64,000 nucleotides of DNA. Origin: Sipunculus nudus. Taxonomy: Eukaryota; Annelida; Sipuncula; Golfingiida; Sipunculidae. The translations under genes were made by a program, and so were the position numbers. Positions 1 through 12,215 of this stretch are shown here, piece by piece. The notes beneath the pieces are model-generated. The model saw only the letters and a program-made list of their open reading frames with translations, made no database searches and was not told the origin of the DNA. Within the stretch, counting starts at the first letter, position 1; each line of letters starts with the position of its first letter. The DNA lies in the NCBI GenBank assembly GCA_026874595.1, contig CM049310.1, positions 34,287,558 to 34,351,557 on the forward strand, given 5' to 3'.

Positions 1-116
1 ATGTAACGAAAAAAAAAGGCGGAATGTTACAGTGCATCGTTATTCATGAGAAAGTTTTATATATGTTATTATTGTTATGGTTACGATTTTAATAACACGC
101 GCTCTTATTTTCTTAG

Positions 117-3100
117 GAACAAGCGATGAGAGTTACATGAAACATTTGGCCCTGCAAGCTCTTCGACTGGGATACAGGTATACTATACTGGCACTCGAAT
201 GTCATATCTGGAATATGTGTGATTAAATAAATAAGTTAAATGACAAGACTGTCACAGAAATGTTTCCTTCATATGACATAATACAATGTAATACATGAAA
301 TGTATTGTTAGCTAAACCAAGCCATCGTTTAATGAAGAAGCTCCAGAGTATACATAAGAATATGAGAATGAAACATTTCATTCCTTCTTTGCCGGAGTGC
401 GCACACTGTACTGTCACTGTCACATATTTGCTGAGAAGATTCAAAGGAAATGTCAAAATTGCCGCTTAAAAGACGGGTACCTATTTATGGGAGAGAATAT
501 ACTTTTACCCATTCTTGTTGCTTTATCTTCAGAGCCGTTGTTTTTAACAAACGGGGGTTAGCTGGAATGAAACTGCTGGTAAGTTTGTCTTTACATTTAT
601 CATGATGTATGTGGTATAAAGTGATATCTAAAAAGCATTTAGAAATGGCAAGAACAATCATCAATACAAGTATCAAAATGATATCTAGATCTATAGAGAA
701 ATGGACTGAATTCGTTACATTATGAAAGTATAAATCCCGAGAGATGAAACAATTAATGATGACTGAATAATGATTTTGTTCTTGTTTTTCAACCGGAACA
801 AGACACCAAAACTGTTTAGTGCGTGCAATACAGATGATATGCACGTCGTCATGGCAACCATAAAAAGACGGTACCCAGAAGCCCCTGTTGCTGCCGCGGG
901 CGTAAGTTTTGGTGGGTAAGTTAATGATCGTCGGTAATCGATACCACTGTTATCTATAACGTATTTTTAATATTTGATTATAAAAACTTAAGATCCATCA
1001 CTAACGAATGGACACTTAGTTTATTTAAAATAAATGATAATTCAAAATGAATAAAGCACAACAAATATTTTTCTGTGAGTATTTGCATGGCTTTTTCCCC
1101 CAGTGTTACTGTTTGCTCATATAATAACCATAAATTAGTCCCACTGTGTCACTGGAGCTAAACTTTTACTAAACATTTATTTTTCGAAGAAACATGTTTG
1201 CACCAATTCTCCTAAATCTAGAAATATGTGACCTTTTTGGGAATGTAAACCGACTGAACTTTTTTCTAAACATTACCAGATGATATAAAAGAAACCTCAT
1301 ATAGTGTAGACGTTATCTGAATACGTTTACTATTTTAACCGCACACCGTTCATACGCAATTCCTGCTGTTATAATTGCACTTTAAAAAAACCCGCCTCAC
1401 CTACTTGTCTCACAAACACATCCTCTTCCAAGTCACGACTCAGCATGAACAACACATTGTTATTGGGTTTTTAATGACTCATCTACAGACATTTTTTATG
1501 GTAAGCTGTTTAAATGCACGCGACCAACTTATAGCCGAGCCATTAAATACAGGCTGAGGGAGAAGTGTTTACAATTTTTTTTTATGTCGAACCAAACTTG
1601 ATGCTTCTCCCTTATTTTTATAATAATTTTTATACCAAATTAAATTTTGTCTGATGCCAATTCAAACAGTAAAAATTATGCGAAAGTATCAAAAATCCAT
1701 AAAATAACAGAAGGCGCGATTTATACAGACGACGGGACTGATGACTAGAAATTTTTTCTATTAAAGTTTCTTAAGCAGCCCTGGTTTAAAACTCAGTTGA
1801 GGCTGCCAGAAAATCCCTTCATCCTTCTTGAAATTTGCGATCCTTACATTTATCTTTGGATTAAAGTGGCAATGGACCTGAAGACATTGTTTAGATATCT
1901 CGAAATATAAATATTCTGTGGCAGTCCTGTGCGTCAGGATTGAAAGATAATGACGTTATCAATATTTAGGTAGTGTCAATAATAGTGTACATTGGATGAT
2001 TCAGCCTTGGTTTTCAGACTCAACTTGATACATTACCTCATTGAGACCGGGGACAAGAGCGGGCTGGTTGGCGCCATGAGCATCTCGACCGGCTTCGACG
2101 TTGTCAAATCTTTGGAATCTTTGGCAGAACCAATCAACAGCATCGTGTTCAGCTGGCACCTGACTGAGAAACTAAATAACATCATTAAACAGTAAATTAA
2201 TTTTCTTTCCATTGATTTTGTTTACTTAGACCAAGCTTTGTTACGCTTCACACGCAGCAGTTATAAACTGCAGTCGTCACAGACATCCTTTCGTGTAACT
2301 GCTGCTTGGTATGGCAAGGCTCTCTTGGCAGAACGCCAGGGTGCGCACAGAGAACAGAATTGTAATCAGACCACTGACTGGTAGCGTGGTATTGCTTTGT
2401 GCAATCAGCCAAAACAGTAAACATGCGACATCCGCTCTCGTTGGTCAGATAACACCCTTTCTGGCATAGGACCGAGAATCAGACCAATGACTGCTTAAGA
2501 CCACTTTCAATGTGCGAACTCTGGTGTACCTGCCCAGAGAACCTTGCAAATCAAAGCAGCGGTAACACAAAAGGATGTCTAGGACGACTTTTTTTTTCAT
2601 ATGCATGTGTGTCAACTAATATTCTTGCCGGTAAGCCTTTGTCTTGGTTCAGGTGTCTTTTTTTCGCAAAAGTGCCTTGCAGCAGGCTCTACATTGCGGT
2701 TATTCCACTATCAATATTGGGCTAAAGAATTACGCCTATATCGGCAATAATACTCACATAGACGCAAGCTACCGACCGAAGCCAAATAGTTCGGTTTACT
2801 TAAACACTTTGAGATAGTTTAGATAACATTGTATGTTTTTTTTTATTCTTACAGGAACAAAGAACTGTTTGAAAAAGAGCATGACATAAACCACATAATA
2901 AAGGTAAAGTTATTCAACAAGTTTATAAATCTTACATCGGTATCATTTATGCATATAGACATCCCGGTATAACCTTCCCTTAGAGATATTACACATGGAT
3001 TTACCAGATACACCGTCACGTATAAAACATTCCTGTATTATAAGACTGGACATAAAGTGGTAAATTAAATTGCAGTATAAGTGACTCGCATGCCTAAGAC

Positions 3101-4220
3101 TTCCTTGCGAACAATCAGTCCTTATTTTCCTTACCCTATCACGGAGGTTACTTGATGGTTTCATCAAAATGCCTATTGATCGGGAAAGGATGCGTTTAGA
3201 AATAAGGCAACACTAAAAGAAAAAGTATAAGCAAAAGAGTAAAAGCAGTTTGTAGCATATCGCCTATATTGCATTTTACCAATATTATATGCCACATCCG
3301 GGTTTTTTACATTACCATTTCTGGTGATCATATATTCGCTTTATAAATACATGTGTATCTGGGTATCAAAAAAGAGAATTTACAAAAGGATAAGTAAATA
3401 TTTCAAAAACAGTTGTAAAAGGTTCAGTTGTTCTTAATAGTTTAATAATTAAAGATAAAGTTTCTCACTGCATACTGGATTTAGCATCTTCAAAGTACCA
3501 TGTCTGTGGCAGACGATAGAGTGGCTGGCTGAGTCAAGGTCTGTGAAAGCGTATATAGCTGCCACAGACATGGTAGTATGAGGATGGCACTATGTCTCCC
3601 TGGCCAAAGCGTAAATTGAATTTTCAGTCGAGGCTCATCAGTGAATTCGACTCCAGATTCACCGCAAAATACTTTGGATTCCGAGACCTCCAAGATTACT
3701 ATACTTGTGCCTCGATTCGACAGAAATTAAATGATGTTCGAATTCCCTTGCTGTGCTTTATTTCTGCTGATGACGAGTTTATTCCATATAAAAGTGAGTA
3801 TTTTTTAAGTTCTCGATATTATTGTGAAATAAAAGCATTCTTCTAAAATCGTAACATTGTCGGACATATATAATTTAAGTTTAAAAATAAAAATAAAAAT
3901 TGACTTATATGATTGGTCCGGCATCTGCTTTCTGTGTTTAAACAGATTATTTTCCTGTTCACAAAACTTTCTTTAATACAGAAACTTTATTTTAGTTGTT
4001 ATCTTTTCTCTATTTAATCTTTTCTTTCATTTCTCCAGCGATACCGTTTGAGGAGGTTAATTCATCCGATTATGTTGTTATGGTAACAACCTCGAGGGGC
4101 GGCCATATTGGCTTTCTAGAGGGCTGTTTTCCACGCAATGAGAACTACATGGATCGTGTATTCGCACAATGGACTGAGGCCATACTCAAACATTCAGATG
4201 TAATGAGGCAAAGTCAGTGA
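117..4220 (+). CDS. ABHD3: ABHD1/ABHD3-like alpha/beta hydrolase (3' seven exons; 5' end outside window)
   Basis: Exons read by eye: 117-177, 533-578, 803-915, 2018-2191, 2855-2903, 3628-3793, 4039-4220 (TGA at 4218-4220). All have AG/GT borders and the phases join without a stop. Landmarks in order: GTSDESY with GYR; VVFNKRG (oxyanion region); TPKLFSACNTDDM; GVSFGG, the GXSXG nucleophile elbow with the catalytic Ser; SADDEFIP with the acid Asp; GGHIGFLEG with the catalytic His, then PRNENYMDRVF. This order is typical of the ABHD1/ABHD3/ABHD15 branch. Family knowledge: these are membrane-anchored serine hydrolases, and ABHD3 acts on phosphatidylcholines. The N-terminal membrane anchor and first exon(s) lie before position 1. 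The similarity I recall favours ABHD3 over ABHD1, but the paralogue is not settled. The gene appears intact. Confidence 0.9.
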
Positions 4221-4604
4221 AGACGTCACCTGTTCAGTTCGATTTTTTTTTTTAATTTAATTCTTTCAAGAGATATTTCGTTAATGTTTGAGCCACTTAA
4301 AGTCTTAATTAAAAGGGTGGTTGTCATGGCTATTTAGAAGCTACATAAAGAATAGAGAATATAAACAGCGGAGCTCCAATAATTTTAGTATAAGGTGCAG
4401 AGGAGTCGACTTTGGCCGATAAAATATTATAAACGTTTCATATATTTTACGTAACCTCGGTTCTCATTGTTTATTATCTTCATGTAAAACATGAACAACA
4501 CATTGTAAAGCAATGAACTTCGGTAAAAAAGAACCCAGCATATGTTTGCATTATGACAAGCTGTCAGATTGACCCAAATATGACTTCATGACAATGATTT
4601 CTGT

Positions 4605-4610
4605 AATAAA
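4605..4610 (+). terminator. Poly(A) signal of the ABHD gene
   Basis: AATAAA lies 385 bases after the ABHD stop codon and is the first canonical signal there. Bases 4221-4604 are the presumed 3' UTR. Cleavage position not determined. Confidence 0.5.
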
Positions 4611-5112
4611 TGCCATACTTATTTTGCCAATAACTTGCGAAGATAAACACGTTGGTTTTACTATGGATGCACGTTGATGATTTATGTCCAACATACATGT
4701 TAAGTATTATAGTATTGTATTAATCAGCAAAGAGATGTTCTATGTTAGCGTATTAAAATTTTCTTTTTAGCAGACGCTTATGAGAATAACCGTGTTTATT
4801 ACAATACTTGGCACCTAAAATTCTATGCTGAGTAGAAATATTTGAATTAGTTTAGGTCTATTATTACGACTGAAAGTGCATGTCAAACGAAGGAAAGACC
4901 CGAGACCATTAATTATATTTCATAAACAGCCCATATGTGTAACATCATTGATGGTTATATTTCCTTTTGTTAGCTTTCATAAGACCCACCACAAGGTGCA
5001 TTCCAAAAAGTCGTAACTGTTATCAGACACAATAAAAACAGGAACAAATGAATAAGCCTTACATATCCAGTCCATATAGTCAATTTAGCTAACTACATTG
5101 GCACGTGACTTG
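4611..5112. other. Convergent intergenic spacer
   Basis: No coding signal. It separates the ABHD 3' end from the minus-strand membrane-protein 3' end. A TTTATT at 4795-4800 (AATAAA on the minus strand) is a candidate poly(A) signal for the minus-strand gene. Confidence 0.5.
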
Positions 5113-8100
5113 TTAGACCTTATCATACATGGAAAGGAGATAGGACCTATGATATGACGATGCGGCTGCCGTCCTGTTCCTGTCAATAGTAGTAAAACTT
5201 TGTGGCGCTGGATACATAAAATGCCAAGAAAACTTAGGGTCTAATTCTCTGGTATTTTCCCTCTTATTTTTTCTACCCTCCTCGTTCTCCTCCGCTTGCA
5301 TCGACTGAAGCGCTAAAGTTCGTCCAAATGAAAATCCATCCATGTATCCACTGTAACTCTCCACTTTTCCAGCTTCCTTGTTCCTCTTTATGTTTTTGAA
5401 TAAAAGCACCAAGGTTACTATAGTAACGATCGCTGACAAAATCCACAGTGCAATGAGAATTGCAAGCGCTGTGCCAGAAGTCAGCCACACCATGGGGTGA
5501 GCGTTGGCGCCATCTGTAGGAAAGAATAAAATTATTTTATTCAACATGAATGTTCATCTGCCATTTAATTTACCACAGCATCCTGTTTATTCGTGTCATT
5601 TATATCATTTTTACGTTTTTATTAACATCTTATTAAAAACTAAACAAATAACCGAAGGGTTATGGCCTTGCAGTTCGGATGAAATGATCAGGTTGATATT
5701 TTTTAAACTTGTAATGTGACACAGAAAATATGAGAGGATGCGAATCTTCCAATTCTTATATTCAATACAAGCCCCTTTCTCCTGCTCAAACGGTGATACT
5801 CCTGTATTGCAATAGAAACTGTGTATAAATGATGTGAAAAATATGTTTAAGTTGATGGTTTCTTATGTTTTATGCGGATACCATATTTTACAGACCAATG
5901 TACAAATCCAAGCAGCCAGACTTATGCAGTGACTGAAACAATTCAACAGCTTTCTGTAAGATACTGCATATATTTTAAATACTCCTGACATTCGCGTTTG
6001 TATGATTTGTAAACACCCATGTTACCCTAAGAGGAAAGGTCATGCCCCCCTCAAAAAATATTGAGACTTCATTATATGGCTCAATGCATTCTTTGATGCA
6101 AATCCTTCGAGTGTTATTTAGTTAAACAATTTACATAGATGTAAATGAAAGATGGAAATGTAAAAAAAACGGAGAACTTACTACAGATAGCGACACAAGC
6201 CTCAGTTACTAAATAAGTTGTTAGAGATATAATAGACCAGACAGTGAACCTGCCAAAATTAACATCTCAGGTACCTGTACCAGACCAACTGTTTCCAGAA
6301 AGAGCATCTTCGAAAATGTTAGAACAGTTGTGATAAACGAGTCAAAACGGACGCGTTTGCAAAAATATGGGCGTGTTAAAATTAGGCGTTGCGTACAAAA
6401 GAAAGTTTTGGTTACTAGTTTGATTGATTACTAGTTTTTGTATCTTTCTGCCTCACTCTGTGACATGTCTTAGTGCCAGATGGATTATGATTATGATAAT
6501 GATGGATCTGTGATTTGTATGTCCCTATTTGTATATCCCTTAATATGATGAGGATCAGTTCCTCTTTATAATCATGAACATTTTTTTAATATAAAAATGA
6601 GGGCCGCCCTTCAGAGTGAGTCTTCCGTTTCCAATACCTAACTAACTAGCCATCATATTGTATATAGGGATATGAAATCCGACACTTTTTTTATGACCCT
6701 ATAAGAAATTACTATGAACCAAGGAAAAGGGTTCATGTTTGAATAATTATCATTGATTGCAACTGCAATTTTGTAGAAAACAGTTTTTTAACCAGGTCAA
6801 CCCGACTTGGCATTGTAAACATTAACATGTTCCTCAATACCATGCTATTAAATGATTATATATTGATTTAAAAAACTAGGTCTGTACATCATGTGTAAAC
6901 AGTGATCAACTAGATATTTCTTGGCACTGCAGGTGCCATAGTATCCCTAGACAAATAATCCCCCCCCTTAAGAATAGGCCCCCGATCTTCAGCGACAATT
7001 AATATCAGACCACTCTCATGAAAAAGGTCACTCTCATAGAAAAGGTCATGACCCCAATTTCAATATACATCATCCACTAACCCATGTCTATGTATATGCA
7101 TAATATGAAAGGAATCTGTCCATTAGTTTTTGACTTATAATGCTCACAATACTGTAAAGTGGCAATGTTGGGATATTAAACGGCAAGAAAACAAGTATAA
7201 GAATAACAGATGGCACTACCAGTTTCCGGTACATGACAACACTATCCAAGATCTTCGGTCAAGTTGATTTTTGGACCAATCCATGCATCCCTTATTGAGA
7301 TGTTAATGATTTTGTGTGATTTTAACCATATATGGCAATATTCAAGGTCAAGGCCACTCTCATAGGAAAGATCATGACCCCAATTTATATATACATCATC
7401 CAATAACCCATGTCTATGTATATGCATAATATGAAAGAAATCTGTCGATTAGTTTTTGACACATAATGCTCACAGTACTGTTAAGTGGCAATGATGGGGG
7501 TATTAAACGGCACGAAAACAAGTAAAAGAATAACACGTGGCGCCACCAGTTTCCGGTAGATGACAATACTATCCGAGATCTTTGATCAAGTTGATTTTTG
7601 GACCAATCCATGCATCCCTTATTGAGATATTAATGATTTTGTGTAATTCTCACCATATATGGCAATATTCAAGTCAAGGCCACTCTCATAGGAAAGGTCA
7701 TGACCCAAAAATATATATACATTATCCCATAACCCTTGTCTATGTATATGCATAATATGAAAGGAATCTGTCTATTGATTTTTGACTTATAATGCTCACA
7801 GTACTGTTAAGTGGCAATGATTGGGGTATTAAAGAGCACGAAAACAAGTATAAGAATAACAGGTGGCACTACCAATTTCCTATACATGACAACACTATCC
7901 AAGATCTTCGGTCAAGTTGATTTTTGGACCAATCCATGCATCCCTTATCGCGAAATTAATGATTTTGTGTGATTTTCACCATATATGGCAATATTCAAGG
8001 TCAAGGCCACTCTCATAGGAAAAGTCATGACCCCAATTTATATATACATCATCCCATATCCCATATCTATGTATATGCATAATATGAAAGAAGTCTGTCC

Positions 8101-10684
8101 ATTAGTGTTTGACTGGTAATGCTCACAGTACTGTTAAGTAGCAATGATGGGGGTATTAAACAGCACGAAAACAAGTAAAATAATAACAGGTGACGCCAAC
8201 AGTTTCCGGTACATGACAATACTATCCAAGATCTTCGATCAAGTTGATTTTTGGACCAATCCATGCATCCCTTATTGAGATATTAACGATTTTGTGTGAT
8301 TTTAACCATATATGGCAATATCCAAGGTCAAGGCCATTCTCATAGGAAAGGTCATGACCCAAGTTTAAATAAACATCATCCCATAACCCATATCTATGTA
8401 TATGCATAATATAAAAGGAATCTGTCCATTAGTTTTGACTTATAATGCTCACAGTACTGTCAAGTGGCAATTTTGGGGGTATTAAAAGGCACGAAAACAA
8501 GTAAAGAATAATAGGTGGCGCCACCAGTTTCTGGAACATGAAAACCCTATCCATGATCTTCGATCAACTTGATTTTAGGATCAATCCATGCAAGATTTCT
8601 TTAGATATTTAAGAATTTGTGTGATTTTCCCCAAATTTGGACCTATTCAAGGTCAAGGACACTCTCCTAGTTGGGGTCATGACCTCATTTTAAATAGGCG
8701 TCGTCCTCGCACCCATATCTATACATATACCAAGTTTGGTAAACATCCATGAAATATTTTTTGAGTTATCGCGCCAACAAGATTTATATGCGGCGGCGGC
8801 GGCGGCGGCGGGACCTGTATGAAAACATAGTATCCCCCGACTTTGTCTGGAGATACAATTAAGGTAGAGTTCTTAAGATATTGGACGAAGACGTACATAT
8901 TTGGAATTCTGAACTTTTCAATTATTCCCGTATTTGGCAAACCTTTTCTGCAAATTCGATATTTTCGATTTTCGATATTTTTCAAACTTTTTAAAAATGT
9001 TCCAACAGATCCTGAAGAAGCCCTCGGTGACCATTCACAAGTGACCCATTGGCAATGACGCCCAGCTGTCTAGAACAGTCTGTGATGTTAAAATTTTAGA
9101 GTGCTAGAAACACATAAAACAGGAATAACTCGCAAAATATAGATCACAGTGACCTAGTTTTGGTATGCAAGATGATTTACAAAGCACCTACCAAGATTTT
9201 AAGTAAATTTCTTCTAGGTCAATCTGTTACGATTTGTGTCTTGTTAACAACTGGCCAGTCATAATTTCTGACTACCAAATAAATACAATATTGCAGCCCA
9301 AAACACAAGTCTGTTATTCTAAAAGCTAAAAACATAAACGCGTAAGTGACAAAATACAGGTCACAGTGACCTATTCTTTAAATGCAAGGAGATTTACCGA
9401 AGGCAATACCATAATGTCAGATTATAAGTGTCTAGGCCAAACGGTTACCATGTGTGCCTTGTTAACGGACACACGGACGGATAAAGGGTGATCACTATAG
9501 CTCGGATAACCTATGGTCAGATAAGCTAATAAAAAAATAACAATTCATAAAATTATGATTCCTGGAGGTAAACCCTGTATTTCTTCAGGTTGAACTATTC
9601 ACGTATGAACTGTTTATACTGGATATTTAGAATCCTTGATGATGTAAGCTATAGTAATAAATACAATCAGTCTCCAAAGAGCAGATTTTCTTTCAAAAGA
9701 TCCTGAAGATATTAGCCCCTTATTTGCATATTATATAAAAACGGAACACAGCCATGTGACCATCATATATCTGGCATTATCTATCTGACACTTTATCATC
9801 ACTTGTACTGGAAATGATGAAGAAAATATGTTTTATATCCATGGCAACCCTGAACTGCAAAATAAATATTGAATTGTGCAATAAACTCTGGTTAAAACGG
9901 TTTTACAATGATCTTTGACCTTGAAAGGTCTAGACAATATTTGACCAAGTATACCATTTTTAGTTTTTGAGTTATAAAAATTAAGACTTTTTCATTTGCA
10001 TAATAGAATAGTTACCCATGACTGCAATGAGAACATCTAACTTATCATTCTACAGCACCAGAGATACCTTTCACCCAAAATGGTCTCTTTGAATGGTAGC
10101 AATTTGAATTTCAGAAAAATAACAGTCTGTCTACTGTCGGTAGAGACTATCAGTTTGACATCGAATGGTTTATAATTGAAATACCTTACACATTTGTTGG
10201 TGGCACCATCCGTCTTTATGATAGTACATCCAACCACTTTAATATCATCCAGAATTTTTTTGCGATTTCCAAGATATGTCATCACAATAATAGCTTTTTA
10301 AGGGAGTTAAGTCGTGTGTTAGATAAGGCTGTCTAAAGTTGTCACACCAAAACACGCCAGTTCACCTGTACCCCTATATATAAGGCCTATATTGATATCA
10401 ATATTCGAAAAATTCTGTTCCGCAGTTCTTGCTCTCCGGAAACCAACGCGGTGATTTTGGTGGCTGCGGCGGAACCTGGCTGAAAATGCATTTGTTTTGA
10501 GGGATACAAAAATGATTCTGGCGGTGTCTGACCTGTCGAATCTGCAAAAAGCATAGAGGTGTTGACGCTGTCAGATGTGACCTGCTGGGCCGGACTGATG
10601 GGATTCTCTACACTCATGATAACTGATGTTGGTTGCCTGGGAAGATTCTTCGGCCACTTCACCAGACAACTCTCTTCATTAGTA
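5113..10684 (-). CDS. Unrecognised single-pass membrane protein (3' exons)
   Basis: Four exons in transcript order: about 10390-10684 (acceptor TTTTCAG), about 10068-10293, 6182-6249 and 5113-5513 (stop at 5113-5115). The joins from the 10068 exon to 6182-6249 and on to 5113-5513 have GT/AG borders and matching phase (donors AAAG|GTATCT and TGTA|GTAAGT). The join between the two upstream exons is unresolved: I find no good donor in frame near 10390. The protein has a cysteine-containing outer region (CLVKWPKNLPRQP; SKQMHFQPGSAAATKIT; GATNKCVRYFNYKPFDV; VTEACVAIC), then GANAHPMVW, one hydrophobic segment of about 25-30 residues, a KNIKRNK stop-transfer, and a cytoplasmic tail rich in E, K, R, S and Y ending SMYDKV. 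This fits type I topology. The signal peptide and N terminus were not found. No family recognised; the outer part might be a diverged ZP-, CUB- or Ig-like fold, but that is a guess. Confidence 0.65.
7010..8770 (+). repeat. 327-bp tandem satellite, about 5.4 units
   Basis: The segment CCACTCTCATAGGAAAGGTC recurs near 7023, 7350, 7677, 8004, 8331 and (degenerate) 8655, a spacing of 327 bases. Each unit also carries GGACCAATCCATGCATCCC and an ACCAGTTTCCGGTAC-type segment. The last unit is the most diverged. It lies in the intron between exons 10068-10293 and 6182-6249 of the minus-strand membrane-protein gene. Confidence 0.9.
8791..8811. repeat. (CGG)n microsatellite
   Basis: Seven CGG triplets at the distal edge of the 327-bp satellite. 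Confidence 0.9.
9090..9520 (+). repeat. Dispersed repeat, two diverged units of about 230 bp
   Basis: Two related blocks each have ACATAAA, a CACAGTGACCT core, a run on fetching pyrimidine/AT sequence, and end in CTTGTTAAC (near 9240 and 9465). The second ends in GGACACACGGACGGATAAAG, a tail style also seen at the edges of other repeats in this window. Confidence 0.6.
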
Positions 10685-11925
10685 CTGAAAACAAAATTAC
10701 GTTTGTATCCAAGGCGAGTGTTTTCTTGTATCAGTTTTTGGTCAGATTTATATAGAGAATATAAAGGGATTGTTTGTATTTAAATTGGCGGTTTAAATAT
10801 ACATACATGTGTGTGTTGTGCATGTGTTACGTGGTTATTATGAATCAATTCAGTGTTTAAATGCAAACTGGTCTCTTCAGCTGCTGGATGTCGACGCATT
10901 TGGGACAGTCGCAGTTATGCGAGCCATGCCAAAACATTTGCATTGGTGTCATAGTATTTTGATTTGAGTGCACATCGAATGAGCTGAAATCAGCTCATGA
11001 GGATGTTTGCCTTTTTTTCACAAAAATCTCTCACAATAAAGTTAGTTACAAACAAATGCCAGCTAGCGGAACAAAAGATATGGGTCTGTGACGAAGAAAA
11101 AAAATCCATATTGAACGACGAGTTATTTTGTTTAAACATGTTTGTATTTCATTTGTGTATGCATGCATGTCCTTTTTTTGTTACAATCACCCGATTCACT
11201 GTAGGTATATTATGACTGGATAATATATTTTACATTCTGTATTTTTTCAATTGATGATTGATAAATAAATCATAAATATATAGTTGTAGTTTTACTACAT
11301 GTACTACTCATTTTGCTTAGTCACTTCAATCTACATGATCTTTTTTATACATTACCCTTATAGTCAGGGGGCCAAGCTCTGTACTGTGCATAAATAGGGT
11401 TGTACCTTACAGCCTCAGATATAAAATTTTACACCCCTTACATGTTTAGAAGATCCACCCTAGAGGTTGAAAAGTAATGTTGGCAGTCTCAATACTTTTG
11501 CAAAAGTACTTTTAGTATTGCTTTTGTTTCAGAAGGTAAAGTAATTTTATGACTTTTTTGCCACCTGCTTCTGATCCATTTTTAAATCACAGCTGCTGCT
11601 TGCTTGTATATATTTTTACATATATTGTACCATTGTTTAGCTGAGAACTAGGGCTTCGACATATAATAAGAATTCTTTTGACAATAATTATATATCAGGG
11701 ATTGTGAGACCTATTACCTACCCCCACCCCTCTAATTTTCCAAAATTCTAGAACTTTTTTCTTTGTACCTACATTTGTTTCAGCTAGGTATTAACTTTAG
11801 ATTATTATACAATTGCAATGGGATTTTTCTATCAAATGCATTTCTATTCTTACTGAAATCTTCATGTTTTCTCCAATTTTGCTTCAAATAAGAAAATTGT
11901 TTATTCGATTGTAATTTTCAGCACG
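10685..11925. other. No gene seen
   Basis: AT-rich sequence upstream of the first visible exon of the minus-strand gene. One open minus-strand stretch near 10870-10985 was considered as an exon and rejected because its phase does not fit. Confidence 0.4.
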
Positions 11926-11929
11926 TCAG

Positions 11930-12172
11930 CGCCTTTGCTGGTTATATTCAAGATAACCTCAACAGAAACACAGATACAGAAAGCACAGATACAGAAAAAG
12001 TGGTTTTGATTCTTTCGACAGTCTCAGGCAACACATGTATGCATTGCCAAAGCCAGACCTCAGAGCACTACCTCTTACAGAGGATGCGTTCAGATTTCAT
12101 GTTCTCATGTACTATATATCTATAGCACTTTACAAAAGGGCACAAGTCACCCAGATCTGCCACCGCAAATGG
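11930..12172 (+). pseudogene. Decayed coding fragment with a (L)PxTEDAfrfHvL motif
   Basis: About 12022-12172 reads in one frame as a short peptide with LPKPDLRALPLTEDAFRFHV followed by YKRAQ. The upstream piece (SAFAGYIQDNLN near 11930-11970) is in a different frame. It resembles a LPPTxDAL-xxH-xxRAxYQ motif that I recall from a widespread, probably element-borne, animal protein family. The tyrosine/glutamine part is degenerate and the fragment runs into a (TA)n tract. Family assignment is weak. Confidence 0.3.

Positions 12173-12174
<2 letters not shown>

Positions 12175-12213
<39 letters not shown>
12175..12213. repeat. (TA)n microsatellite
   Basis: Uninterrupted TA dinucleotides immediately after the decayed fragment. 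Confidence 0.95.

Positions 12214-12215
<2 letters not shown>

Noticed and set aside
3490-3693. Minus-strand 67-codon frame opposite the ABHD exon
   Set aside because: Antisense shadow of the exon encoding FGFRDLQDYYT.
7242-8407. Repeated open frames of about 61-65 codons on the minus strand
   Set aside because: They are copies of one another produced by the 327-bp satellite, without start context, splice sites or domain similarity.
10870-10985. Minus-strand open stretch with NCDCPKC after an acceptor, as an upstream exon of the membrane-protein gene
   Set aside because: Its only donor (CCA|GTTTGC) is weak and ends in phase 0, while the next exon needs a two-base overhang. It cannot be joined as read.
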